64,000 bases of DNA from Dolomedes plantarius (lineage: Eukaryota > Arthropoda > Arachnida > Araneae > Dolomedidae): NCBI GenBank assembly GCA_907164885.2, contig OU015503.1, positions 63,709,722-63,773,721 of the forward strand, in the 5' to 3' direction. A model generated the notes under the pieces. It had not been told where the DNA came from. It searched no databases and saw only the letters and a program-made list of their open reading frames with translations. A program made the position numbers and the translations under genes. Shown piece by piece: positions 46,395 through 58,559 of this stretch (position 1 is the stretch's first letter; every line of letters starts with the position of its first letter).

Positions 46395-46675
46395 TTAGTA
46401 TAATGCCGTCTTACAATGCCATTTAAAAAACTGAATACTTTCTTTATACTTAATTAGAGGATTAAATTACTCACTTCAAGGATTCGTTAAATTTTGTAAA
46501 TGCGAAAATTTATCTCCTTTTGTACATGACTAATTTTATATAATGCCGTCTTACAATGCCATTTAAAACTGAATACTTTCTTTATACTTATTTAGAGGAT
46601 TAAATTTACTCACTACACGGATTCGTTAAATTTTGTAAATGCGAAAATTTATCTCTTTTTGTACATGACTACAAA
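46395..46675. repeat. 140-bp tandem duplication, two copies
   Basis: TATAATGCCGTCTTACAATG at 46399 and 46539, with GGATTCGTTAAATTTTGTAA in both. Confidence 0.95.
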
Positions 46676-47409
46676 AACAAGCATATAAACTCATATCGGA
46701 GATTGAAAAGCTAAACTTTTCAAAAATAGAGTACTTAAAATGCTGAAAAATTGAGTCCGTTTTTAAATTAAAAAATACTTTTACCATAATAAAAGATTTA
46801 AATAACCATTTCTGTTATACTTCCCCTGTTTTAGTTTTCCAAAAAAGGGTCTCATAATTAATAATTGAGTAAATGCTGTTGTAAATACCTGTAAATCTTT
46901 CTAATCGTGTGTAAATATCCTTTATTTATCCTTAGTTTATGCTTTTTTGTGTTTAATGTCATTGAACATTAAATTGCAATATTGGCGTTATTGCTCTTGG
47001 AGATATTGTATAGCATTGTGGCGACTTTGGCGATAAATTTGGCGTTTTTTTGGGGTGTCTAGAAAACCAACTAAATTTCACTTAGGTGTCGAGGTTATCT
47101 AGTTCTGGAATTTTCCATGCCAAAAACAATCGAAAAGGAGACAAGGGCATATGAGCATGCCCAACTCGGCTCAAAGGGGATTTTGTTCATTCCTCAGCTG
47201 CTCTGTTTGAGCCTTGAGGCCTGTTCTATGTCTGTATGCATTGTGACCAAATTGAAGTCTTCTGCCGAACTTCACTGTAGTCTATAGTTCATAGTTTGTA
47301 ACATTTGAGATCTCTTTAAGGCAAAAACAGAAAATAAACTTGTATCGTTGTTATCTAAGTCATATTTTATAAATATCGTCTAACACAATGCAGCATACGC
47401 AAGCAGCAA

Positions 47410-47410
<1 letters not shown>
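46676..47410. other. Unassigned intronic sequence
   Basis: No ORF or repeat recognised. Slightly higher GC at 47090-47230. Confidence 0.3.
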
Positions 47411-47412
<2 letters not shown>

Positions 47413-47465
<53 letters not shown>

Positions 47466-47495
47466 TATAGATATATATATATATATATATATAAT
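47413..47495. repeat. (TA)n tract
   Basis: Pure TA with two AGATA steps. Confidence 0.95.
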
Positions 47496-48097
47496 TCACA
47501 AAACGTAACTCTTTCTTTTAGATATAATGTTAAGAGTTTATATTTAACTCCCTCGAGTCAGTTTATTAAGTATTTCAAACTTTTCTCCAATATTGACAGA
47601 TTCTTGGCGGTGTTTTTCTCCAGGGTTAATACGTGACGTACAGTGCTTTGGGCAGAAGCTTTTCTTGAATATCATATTCCTTAAATGTTATTACCTTGTT
47701 CCTTTCCCAACTTTTGACGCTCCTGACAGAGAACTGAAGATCAACGAAATAGATATGATTATTTTTATAGTTAAGTATTACTTTTGTTGTTTGGTCGACG
47801 ACTGACAAATTTTTTTCCACGGTCAGAAGCTCTTTATATGCATTTATAGACGTTTTAAGCAGATCTCTGTGTAAAGTGTCAACTTAAAATTTCATGGAAG
47901 TTTGGCAATTTATCTTAAGACGAAAATAAAATACTACTGGGAGTGAATATTTTTGTACAGTAAAAAATGCAGTAATATTTTATTTAAATTCAAATCCATT
48001 GTTTTGTCGAAGCTGAGGCTCAAAGTCAGTGACTCTAATATTAAAAAGATCGATTATTCTTCCAGAAAAGGAATACAATAAAATCCCTCATATTTAT
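47496..48097. other. Unassigned intronic sequence
   Basis: Overlapping short ORFs on both strands (47593-47820), no family recognised. Confidence 0.3.
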
Positions 48098-48896
<799 letters not shown>

Positions 48897-49625
48897 CTAT
48901 TCATTAAATCTAAAAGAACCAATTATGTGTTTGGAAAGACTATCGGGGTAATAATTACTTTTTAGCACATCTAACAAGTCTAAAATATGCTTATTCCTAT
49001 TGTCTTTAGAACAATGCCTATTTATACGTACTAGCTGATTTACAATAATGTTTTTAAAATCAGATTTATATAAATAAGTAATTTTGAAATTTAACAACAT
49101 TAAAATCTTAATCTGATCTTTTATCATATAAGTCAAATGTATAATTACAATTTGAATTTAATTTAATGTTATTATATAAAAAGTTTACATTAATATTATT
49201 TTGGCTACTTTCTATTAGTTCTAGATTATGAGGGTAAAAATTTAAGGCTATATGATTATTACTTTTATTAATTACAATTATATCATCAATATATCTAAAT
49301 ATTTGTAACTGCTATTATCAATATTATTTATATTATTCAATTTCAAAATAATGTAAGTATTCATTGGCTAGGATACTAGAAGCATTTCCACCTTGTGGTA
49401 CACCTTTAGTCTGTAAGTATATACTATTATTGTGTATAATATAATTATGTTTAATAACAAAATCTAAGAGTCTACTGAAATGAGAAAGATTAATTTCTTT
49501 ACTGAAGTATTGAAATTATTTTGTACCAACTTTATTATTAATCTATTTAAATCATTTTATATTGATATTATTGAAAAAAATCTTTAAATCAAAAGTGACA
49601 ATTGATTCTACGATGACAATTGACA
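48897..49625 (-). pseudogene. Reverse transcriptase relic 1
   Basis: Minus-strand pieces in order (high to low coordinates): IVTFDLKIFFNNI (about 49600, RT motif A with its Asp), EINLSHFSRLLDFVIKHNYI, GVPQGGNASSILANEYLHYF (about 49400-49340, the GVPQGG motif B loop), a frame change, RYIDDIIVIN (about 49300-49270, catalytic YxDD), NFYPHNLELIESSQ, LYDKRSD, NQLVRINRHCSKDNRNKHIL and LKSNYYPDSLSKH. The order is that of an RT palm and thumb, with at least two frame changes. No gag, integrase or endonuclease is visible. The post-YIDD features (F-P--LEL, Y-KR, Q-IR) resemble Penelope-type or related RTs rather than LTR elements; lineage uncertain. Confidence 0.78.
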
Positions 49626-49896
49626 AACGAGGTCTACGATGAGAAATAGTTCCTAAATGATTTCCCAATTGCTTAGTTTAAATTTGGTTCTGAGTTTATA
49701 ATAAATCTTTACATATCATTGATAGGATTAGATTTATCAATAGTAAAAACGGAAACGTTTAAATTTAGTTATTCAAACCAAGTAAATGGGGAGAACCAGA
49801 GAAATAATTTCACAATAGTTTGATTTTTATTTGTCCTTCAAAGTTTAATAAATCTTAAAAATCATTAAATCCTTCATATGTTTATATATATCTGTG
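49626..49896 (-). repeat. RT relic 1 upstream part, related to 50905-51260
   Basis: ACAAACGAGGTCTACGATGA, AAGTAAATGGGGAGAACCAG and CTTCAAAGTTTAATAAATCT recur in changed form at 50905-51150 and partly at 51170-51260. So this region was duplicated, or interrupted by the 62-bp-TIR element and then duplicated. Confidence 0.6.
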
Positions 49897-50817
49897 GCTT
49901 GGTAAAAGAAGTGCCTAAGTCAGTTTTCTTCAAGATGACTTTGTTTGCTTACGTCTCTCTATACTTATAAAAAGGTAACTCCCTCTGTAGCTGTCAAAAG
50001 CTTGTCACGCTATCTCCTCCGAAACCGCTGGGGTATGGGATCGATATCGATACAAATGTATGCAAAAATGGGGGGACCAAAGTAAGACACGTCTCATATT
50101 CGTCGGACTTAAAGCTTTTTTTCATTCTATGTTTTGTGGGAAAATATTGACTTTTTCATCTTCAGATTACGATAACTCGCCAAACAATGATCGTAGAATT
50201 TTGATCTTTTTACAATCTAAGACTACAGACATTTCTCTTTCAAACTAGACCTCATTTGTTTAAAAATATTTTAAAACAGACTAATATTTTCATGAAAAAA
50301 TTAAACACAGTTTTTCAAGATATATCGTCCCCTATGTGGATGTATATCCATGCTCCTCGAGTTTTTATCTTACAAAGAAAATATGTACATCATCTGGAAA
50401 CTGAAAGCTTTCTTATTTATATAAATATCATTTCAAGTCTCTATCTTAAATTTTTGATTTTTAATTGAATTTTAAAGCTGATAATTCAACAGTGATGAAA
50501 CACCCTTTGCATTAAAGGTGACAACAGTAAATGGATGGAAGCTGTTACATTTCCCGAGAATCACCCCTATGTATCTCGCTATTAGCCATAACAGAGGAGC
50601 GTGCGTAACGAGCCTAGGGACGAAGCCCCTAGTCTCTTTAAAAAAATATTATTTTCAATGTAAGAAGAACCCAAGTCTGTCCGATGCTTTACCAAGTGTT
50701 TTCTAAAGTATTGTACAGATTTGGGTACTTCTTATATTGAAAATATATTTTTTTAAAGAGACATGAGCAAACAATGTCATCTTGGAGAAAACTGACTTAG
50801 GCACTTCTTGTACCAAG

Positions 50818-50818
<1 letters not shown>
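49897..50818. mobile_element. DNA element with 62-bp terminal inverted repeats
   Basis: The left end 49897-49958 (GCTTGGTAAAAGAAGTGCCT ...) and the right end 50757-50818 pair with about 57 of 62 matches. The element is 922 bp. A nested palindrome lies at 50633-50761. The interior (49968-50593) has an inverted copy at 40028-40666. ORFs of 60-70 codons inside show no transposase motif, so it is non-autonomous. Target duplication is unclear because the right flank is (TA)n. Confidence 0.85.
50633..50761. repeat. Nested palindrome, arms about 47 bp
   Basis: TCTCTTTAAAAAAATATTAT...AACCCAAGTCTGT (50633-50680) is inverted as ACAGATTTGGGT...TTTAAAGAGA (50715-50761) with a 34-bp loop. It overlaps the inner edge of the right terminal repeat. 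Confidence 0.85.
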
Positions 50819-50862
<44 letters not shown>

Positions 50863-50902
50863 TAGATAGATAGATAGATAGATATATATATATAGATATA
50901 TT
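50819..50902. repeat. (TA)n followed by (GATA)n
   Basis: TA run to 50860 then GATAGATAGATAGATAGATA. Confidence 0.96.
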
Positions 50903-50904
50903 GC

Positions 50905-51270
50905 TAAACGAGTCTTCGATGAGTTACAATTCCAATATGAATGTCACAATTGCTTGGATTTCTTTTTTATAAGGATACTTAACATATCATCGAATTATTA
51001 ATACGACAAAGATACGATAAAGTAAAAACTGAGACGTTTAGATTTATTTATGGAAAACTGAGTAAATGGGGAGAACTAGAGAAAAAAATTGTTCAATGAC
51101 TTTATCTTTACCTGACCTTCAGCATGTAATAAATCTAAAAAAACAATAAATCATACTTATGTTAGATTTATTGTAAAACGAGGCTACAGCTCTTATTGGA
51201 ATATCGCATTTGCATGGTTTTTATTTTATTCTGAGTTTATAAATAATCTAATCACGTGAATAAATCATTA
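50905..51270 (-). repeat. Diverged copies of the RT relic 1 upstream part
   Basis: AACGAGTCTTCGATGA (50910) and AACGAGGCTACAGCTC (51176), with GTAAATGGGGAGAACTAGAG (51063) between, parallel 49627-49890. Confidence 0.6.
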
Positions 51271-52280
51271 GACATACTTTACAGTATTATTAGATACTAC
51301 AATATAAATTCCTGTCTTTTATTTTGCATTTTTGGCCAAATTGGGATAAATCCCTAGGCGAAGATAAAAGAAGGCTTGTCCAAAGGTTAGAGTCGATCAC
51401 TGGTGAACATTTCTTAAGAATTAACTTTATGTCTGCGTGACAGGCTAAATGATATATCCATACTTCAGTGAATAAATCCTCGATTATTAGGTAACATTAC
51501 TCTATAAATAGGAGCTTTTTTAAAGATAAATTTTGATTAAGGCTGAATTTTTGGGACTGCCAGTTTCAAACATTTTAGTGAATGATATGACATTTTTATG
51601 ACATTATGGAAGGGAGTGAATGAATTATGTTATCCGTAAATGTGTGCGATAAATCTAAAGTCTATCTAATAGTTTTAATTGTATTATTGATGTAGGTATG
51701 AAAAACGAAGTAAAAGGCATAAGAAGATAATTCTGTCCCATGTTAAACAATTGGTCAGATACCATAAATTCTTAAAGAATGGTCTTTGCTGTGTTATCAT
51801 TTTTCATAAATACCAGCGTCGGAAGTAATTTTAAAATTATTTTTTTACATCTTTCTAGATGCTGTAAAATTTAGCAATTAGACTGTAAATATATATATAT
51901 ATATATATAGTTTCCTTTTCTAATGTTGCAGATTTTCTGTTAACTCACAATCTATTTTTTCAGCCTGCACATATTAAAATCCCATTTTTACAGAAATTCC
52001 TTGAAGCGTTCGCTGTGCTGATGTCACTGCGAATCTACAAAAGAAATATTTTTCTTTTTTCTTCTTTTCATGTAGCATAGGAGTATAACAGAAATATATT
52101 TGGAACTTCTACTTCATGTAACGTTTGCTTCAGGCACTCTTTGCATCTTTTCACCTTCTAAAATGAGTATGAAATATGTATATCATGTTTACGCAAGTTG
52201 TTTTTAATAATTTCCATTCTTTATTTCTCTTTGCATAAAAAAAGTGAGAATTTTTCTATCATCCAATGTTTTGCATCGAC
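51271..52280. other. Unassigned intronic sequence
   Basis: Short TA run at 51888-51909 and (TC)n at 52282-52301. No gene recognised. Confidence 0.35.
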
Positions 52281-52299
52281 TTCTCTCTCTCTCTCTCTC

Positions 52300-52300
<1 letters not shown>

Positions 52301-52375
<75 letters not shown>
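52301..52375. repeat. (TA)n tract at the 3' end of Helitron B copy 2
   Basis: Pure TA up to the A that precedes CTAG (as read on the plus strand). Confidence 0.96.
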
Positions 52376-52376
<1 letters not shown>

Positions 52377-53303
52377 TAGCATTATTGCCCGGTGTTGCCC
52401 GGGTAGATATATAAAATATTTCATTCATTCCATCAAAAAAATACTGGGCTACACCCCCCGCTCATCATGTTCATCTGGCCAGACAGAATGCTCTTAGCGC
52501 GTTTTTACTGAAACGATATACAAACAATAAGAAAGAAAGAAACTTTGAGCCTGCGGACCTTCGTCTGATTTTATTGAGAATTAATAACACCCTGTTGCGT
52601 GATTCGCACTTTTGGATTGAATAAGTTTGCTGTTTAATTATATTTGTTAGATACTGTTCAATTAGATTTAATTAGATTTGTTTGATCCACTGTTTAATAA
52701 GAAATAAGTTTTATAATTTACATTTCCCTTTATTATTTAATTTTCCCTTAAAAACGCACTTTTTTCCATTTCACGGAAGAGGTAAAGTGCAAGATGCGTT
52801 ATCCCCTTCATTTAATCAAAGTAAGGCTTGATTCCCCATGAAGCCTTTTTCCTTAAGCATGTATGTTTTGTAAGAAATGTTTTGAATCAGATGTATTACT
52901 TGTGAGTAATGTTCTCAAAGGCTCAGGTGATTCTTGAATTGCCGGCAATTGTACTTTCCCATTACTGCACACATAACAGAGCCAGGGAAGTTGTGTTTAT
53001 TTGGGAAGCCAGAGCCAAAGGTCATTCCCAACCCTCTTCCTCCCGGGCATTGGAATTTGACCCCCCCCCTCCGACATCCTCAAACCACCCCTCTTAACGC
53101 AGCTGGTTGAAGGGTATCCACAGGGGGTACACGCACCTCTATCGGGCACAAAAAATATTAAAATTTAATTAAAAAAAACTAATTGATCCCCAAATTTCGT
53201 CTTTATGATTTAAGTTTCTCAGGTCCAAAACATTAACTGTGCCGAATTTGGTCCCGGTGGGAGAAAGTCTATGATTCTATAGCCGACAAACAAACAGACA
53301 AGC

Positions 53304-53312
<9 letters not shown>
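52376..53312 (-). mobile_element. Non-autonomous Helitron, family B, copy 2
   Basis: On the minus strand the 3' end is CCCGGGCAACACCGGG, spacer, CTAG|T (52376). The 5' side is TATAAAAGAGCTTGTCTGTT followed by TGTTTGTC. It matches copy 1 at 18460 over both ends (GAAACTTTGAGCCTGCGGAC; GCCGAATTTGGT). It lacks about 500 bp of the copy 1 middle. Confidence 0.85.

Positions 53313-53356
<44 letters not shown>
53313..53356. repeat. (TA)n between abutting Helitrons
   Basis: Joins the 5' end of Helitron B copy 2 to the 3' end of Helitron C copy 1. Confidence 0.95.
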
Positions 53357-53357
<1 letters not shown>

Positions 53358-55259
53358 TAGCTGAAGTACCCGGCGATGCCCGGGATTTTAAGAATGTTTG
53401 TTAACCAAAATCAATTTAAAAATTAACACAGTATAAATAACATAGAAAAAATATATGTGAAATTTTATAAACGTCTCAGAATTTCAGCCTTTCATCATTG
53501 TAGTACTAAAATCTGAAAAGTAAAAATGTCAAATTCTCTAATGTTTGTTAACCAAAATTAATTTAAAACTAAGCACAGTATAAATAAAATAGAATAAAAA
53601 CCTCGTGAAATCTATAAATATATAAATTTATAATAAACTCCTCAGAATTCAGCTAGAATTAGCCTTTCATCATTGGGGCAAAAAAAAGAAAGAAGCTGAA
53701 ATTGCAGGTTCAACAGAAATTTCCAATAGAACCATGATATGACTGCAGCGTTGCCTCTTAAAAAATGAAGTGTTTGATTGAGGGCTGCAAACCATTCAAC
53801 TCCTCTCCACATTTAACTCCTATAAACATCCTCTACATATTAAATTCCTTTTCTCTCCATAATAAACTCCTCAGAATTTTGGTACATTCAGCCTTTCATC
53901 ATAGTACCACTAAAAACTGAAACAACCTCTCCAGAAATATAAATTTATTAATTTCAATAATTAAACACACACAAATATATAAATTACGCAAAAGTTTTTT
54001 AACCAACATTTGAATAATTCGTAAATGAAAAAGCATATGAAAATAAAGATAATAAGAACTTCCGGAATCGAAATTAAATACCCTTAATTTTTAATTAATA
54101 AAAAACCAACATAATATGAATAAAAACGATAGTTGTTTAAAACCATACGAAAATAAAGATATTATAAAGATGATAATAAAAAAAGCATAAGAAAATAATG
54201 CTCGAGCATGAAGTTAACGTTACGATATAAAGATAGTAATAATAATATAAACCGCGTGCTTAAAATATTTAGCTTTCAAAGCAAAATACATTAATTTTTA
54301 GAAAAAAACTACTTTTAATCGAGAAATTAAATACATTGCACAAAATTTTGATTTTACCAACTTTCTACCCTACAATTTACACCCTACTTCTTTTAAATAG
54401 GATGTAAATATAAAGTTTTAACAGCCAATTGAATGGCGGTTAAAAACTATTGTTGTTTAAAATCATATGAAAATTACGCTATTATAAAGATAATAAAAAA
54501 AGTATAGGAAAATAATGCGTGCGCATGAAGTTAACGTTACGATATAAAGATAGTAATAAAAATCTATATATATAAAACATTTCCGTAACTGACTGACAAA
54601 ATGATTGACTGAATGACATACAAAGCACAGACCAAACCGCTAAACCTAAGGACTGAAATTTTGCATGGCGATTCTTCTTATAATGTAGGGGTGCACTAAG
54701 AAAGATGTTTGAAAAATTCTTCTTAGATTTTTTTAAATTAAATTTTTAAGCTGTTTTTGTAACTTTTTTCAAGTTTGCATTTAAAATAATAATTTGAGGG
54801 ATGTAAAATTTATGTCACGAAAAAGATCATAATAATTCCTTTAAAATGAAATTTTTTTCGAATCTTTACCTCCATTTTCTGATTTTTGGTGAATTTTTAA
54901 AGATTAATTTTTACAATTTAATTTAGTAAACGCTGATCATGTGATTTCTTTTTCTGGTACTTTAAATAAATTTATCGTCACGTAACAACGAAATAGACAA
55001 AAAAAAAATTTTTTTCTTGCTAATGCGGCAGACGATTGGACATTATCCAAAAAAATATTAAAATGCAGTAAAAGATATGTTCCTCAAACTGTACTATATT
55101 CTTTAGTATGTCCTATTAGATTTAATTTGAATATTTTCTTCTACATTATTTTGTCTATAAAAATATTCCTTACGATTTTTAAAAAAATATATTTTTTTGT
55201 TTTCTTACATCATTTGTATACATTGATCGTTGTATTTATTATATATATATATATATATA

Positions 55260-55338
<79 letters not shown>

Positions 55339-55612
55339 CCATTAATTTCATACTTTGACGTTGTATTTAATTTGAATGTATTCCGTAGCGGAGTGTGGAT
55401 TTTCAGATGGGTTTTAATCATGAAGCATTTGTAGCTTCATGGTTGGAATACTAAAAGTTTAAAATAGTGGCGCCATCTACTGAACGTCTGTGAATCGACA
55501 GTCGCATCCTTCAAAAGTTGTTGGTTATTTATTAATTAAAAATATTGGAAAGTTCTTGTGGATCTGTAAATATACATGTGGTAACAGTTTTAAAATTTAT
55601 AAATTATCAACC
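53357..55612 (-). mobile_element. Helitron, family C, copy 1, interrupted by a family A copy
   Basis: The 3' end on the minus strand is CCCGGGCATCGCCGGG, spacer, TTCAGCTAG|T (53357). The sequence is AT-rich with internal repeats of GTTTGTTAACCAAAATCAAT and AACACAGTATAAATAACATA. Family A copy 5 sits at 54563-55410. The part after it (TGTTGGTTATTTATTAATTA, GAATATACATGT-like) matches the 5' half of copy 2. The 5' terminus is not recognisable. Confidence 0.7.
54563..55410 (+). mobile_element. Non-autonomous Helitron, family A, copy 5 (subfamily with extra ~110 bp)
   Basis: Starts A|TCTATATATATAAAACAT TTCC and ends in a mutated terminus (GTGTGGATTTTCAGATGG). It has an extra segment (AAAGATATGTTCCTCAAACT ... 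TAAAAATATTCCTTACGAT) found also at 61075-61200 but not in copies 1-4. A (TA)n expansion lies at 55238-55336. Confidence 0.85.
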
Positions 55613-55614
55613 TA

Positions 55615-57012
55615 CACAGGTGATAATTTATCCGGCGTTGCCCGGGATTTTAAGAATGTTTGTTAGCCAAAATCAATTTAAAAACTAAACACAGTATAAA
55701 TAACATAGAATAAAAAGCATGTGAAATATTATACTCATGAATAAAAAGAAAACCCAACATAAAAAACCATAAATTACAATAATTTCTTCAGATTTCAGCT
55801 AGATTTAGCGTTTCATCATTGGAGCAAAAAAACCCTGAAAAATAAAACATAAAATATATACATTTATAATAAACCACTAAAAGCTGAAAAGGAAAAATGT
55901 CAAATTGTCTTTAGGAAAGTAAAGAATTTTGAAAAGTAAAGCTGAAAAGTAAAAATATCAAATTGTCGAATGTTTGTTAACCAAAATCAATTTAAAAACT
56001 AAACACAGTATAAATAACATAGAAAAGATTTAGCCTTTATCATTGGAGCAAAAAATCCTGAAAAGTGAAATATAAAATATATAAATTTATACTAAACCTA
56101 CCAAAATCCATTAAAAATCTAAACACAGTATAAATAACATAGAAAAAAGTATACGAAATGTTATACACATTAATAATATGAAAAATAAAATAAAATAAAA
56201 ATAATAATTTTTAAAAATAATAAAATAAAATAAAATAATTAAAAAAATAATAAATAAAAATAATAATAATAATAATACAGGTTTAGCAAAATTTGCACGA
56301 TCCGTATTCGAACCCGGGTCATGAAGCGTACGAAATGAGCGAGTTTACCGAATGCGCCACGATGACATGCTGTTTTATTCAGTAAATAGAGAAATATTCG
56401 TACGTATAAGATTACTGGAAAGTTGCTATGGGTTGGTGAATATACATGTATTTATGGAGTAAGAGGAGTTTTATGTCAGAAATAAGTTAGCAGGATAGAA
56501 GCTTAGTCTTTAACTCTTCAATAGACACAAAGACATAAGCGAGGGGGATTGCAGTAGCGATTAAAAAGATCTCGTGACACTTAGCGTGGTTAATTCGAAT
56601 TTTCCATCGCGTGTGAGAGTGTCAATATGCCGTTGGATCCGATTTATTTTAGAGCATAAAATCTGACTTGAAAGATTATTATTTTCATTTACTATTCTGG
56701 TTTAATATATGACTCGAAACTTTTTGATTTTATTCATTTTTATCTTTTCGCTCGCTGTTTGCCAGCTAACCCTAACGTGGACGCCATATTCAGAGGGGTG
56801 ATTCCACAAAGTGTAACAGCTTACATTTAGTTTCAAAATTGTTGGTTTTTTATTAATTAAAAATCAACGGTAATTAATTTCGATTTTTCAAGTTCTACAG
56901 ACCCTCGGGTGTTTTTAAAGACGCCTGTATGTAAAATTTCACGATCGTTGCTCCTAAACTGTGGATTTCTATGCAATTACAGAGAGACAAACATTCATTT
57001 TTATATATTAGA
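55615..57012 (-). mobile_element. Helitron, family C, copy 2
   Basis: The 5' end on the minus strand is A|TCTAATATATAAAAATGAA then TGTTTGTCTCTCTG (57012). The 3' hairpin CCCGGGCAACGCCGG lies at 55630-55644, but the CTAG after it is mutated. About 1.4 kb. The internal repeat AACTAAACACAGTATAAATA occurs three times. A tRNA-like stretch lies at 56290-56372. Confidence 0.75.
56290..56372 (-). repeat. tRNA-like sequence (A and B boxes) inside Helitron C
   Basis: On the minus strand GTGGCGCATTCGGTAAACTC resembles box A with a D-arm and GGGTTCGAATAC is a near-perfect box B, about 33 nt apart. Acceptor-stem pairing is poor, so this looks like a SINE head or decayed tRNA rather than a working tRNA. 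Confidence 0.5.
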
Positions 57013-57023
57013 TATAATATATA

Positions 57024-57092
<69 letters not shown>
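57013..57092. repeat. (TA)n followed by (GATA)n
   Basis: TA run at the 5' end of Helitron C copy 2, then seven GATA units. Confidence 0.95.
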
Positions 57093-57466
57093 TACGGATA
57101 CATTTAGTTAAAATAAATAAGAAGAATTATACTAATGGAGCGATCCACATAAATGGCCCGAGGGGTGTTGTGACCCCTCTTCCCTGGTTGAACATGTTTT
57201 CTTGCCAAGGCGAACACTCCCAGTGGACCAGAGCATCGCGAGACCGATGACTCGATAAAAGAGTTCATCCAAATCATCTGTACAAAAAGAGTTGAATAAA
57301 AGAGTAAATTTTTTTATACCTAAATAAAACTAAAAAATATTTAAAAATACAAGACCAATTAACAATATATCAAGAACAACCGAGTCACTCTGCATGTACA
57401 CAAATCCGCCAAATCTGTTACGCCCATAAATCCGTATACAGTCACTCACTCAGTTAACTCTATGTT
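57093..57466. other. Unassigned; probably the downstream part of RT element 2
   Basis: Locally higher GC at 57140-57270 (GGCCCGAGGGGTGTTGTGAC). No coding frame recognised. Confidence 0.3.
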
Positions 57467-58483
57467 TTAAAGGAACTGATCCCTAGTAATATTTAAAAAT
57501 CTACACACGTTTTTCATTACGAAAAAGTACGGATAGTGATAATCTAATGATGACTTGATATACTCTAAGATATTATATTTTTTGATCTCGTTATCACTGT
57601 ATAAATTTTCACATCGTGTTATGTGGTTGAAAATGACATTTCGAAATATCGATTTATGTATTGCAGACCGCCAATCTGTCAGTTTGTTAATTTTGATGTT
57701 ATATTTTGTACGTTTGTCGTATATTCTATATTCTATCATGTCATTGCTTCCACGCCTTAGATTTATGTCTAAGTAATCTATACTCTCATCCGTATTTTTT
57801 TATGTTTCTGTCAACTCTAAGTATTCCGGGTAAAAGTCGAATTTAATAACAGATCCGCCATTTCGGAATAATATTAGGACATCGTCTACGTATCGGAGGT
57901 ATATCATATCGTTGTTAAGGTCTGTTCCGCTCTCGTATGTATGCAAAAAAAATGTCAGCAAGTGCGGAATACCAGGCTCCCCTCATTGGTATACCTCTCT
58001 TTTGTTTGTAAAAATTTAGTCCATCACTTAATAAGTCTCCTTTAGCACGATTTGCAATAATGTCAAATATTTTGCCGGTGTTATGTATTTATTGAGGTCA
58101 TATTTTTCATATACCTCTTGCATGATGCATATTAGGTTTTCAATGTCAATAGAATTCAATAAATCAGTAAAATCATAACATTTGGTGTTAGTCACGTCAT
58201 TAAGCCTCTCCACTAGATCTATTACTTTTTTACTGTTTTTTATAATGTGACAGCCGTAACCAGCAATTTTTATGTATATATTCTTAATTACGTTAAGTAG
58301 TTTGGTGTTGGATGTTTCTAGATATGATTTACAACCCACAGTTAAGGATCGAAATTTAATTGGCTGTTTGTGTAGTTTAGGGATTAACACGACATATGGG
58401 TATTTAATGTTATTTATCTTAAGTCCTATTTTCTTATACAATGCAATAATTCTCTTTCCTATTATTTGCCTATCTTCTAGCAT
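57467..58483 (-). pseudogene. Reverse transcriptase relic 2, nearly continuous
   Basis: Minus-strand frames give about 340 residues with one stop and two frame changes. In order: IKYPYVVLIPKLHKQPIKFR (fingers), KCYDFTDLLNSIDIENLICI (motif A Asp), then after a shift at about 58050 GDLLSDGLNFYKQKRGIPMR and GAWYSALADIFF (motif B), after another shift IYLRYVDDVLILFRNGG (catalytic YVDD, about 57890), FDFYPEYLELTET, a stop, SIDYLDINLRR, IYDKRTKYNIKINKLTDWRS, IFRNVIFNHITRCENLY and a Leu/Tyr-rich tail ending at 57467. YLDINL and Y-KRT...R are typical of Penelope-type thumbs. No endonuclease or integrase domain is visible. It shares organisation with RT relic 1 (F-P--LEL; YDKR) but is clearly a different family. 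Confidence 0.82.
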
Positions 58484-58559
58484 TTTTTTTTGTATTGTGA
58501 TTCATCGCTATATTCAAGAAAACTAATTATTTAAATTTATAAAAATAGCATACAAAATA

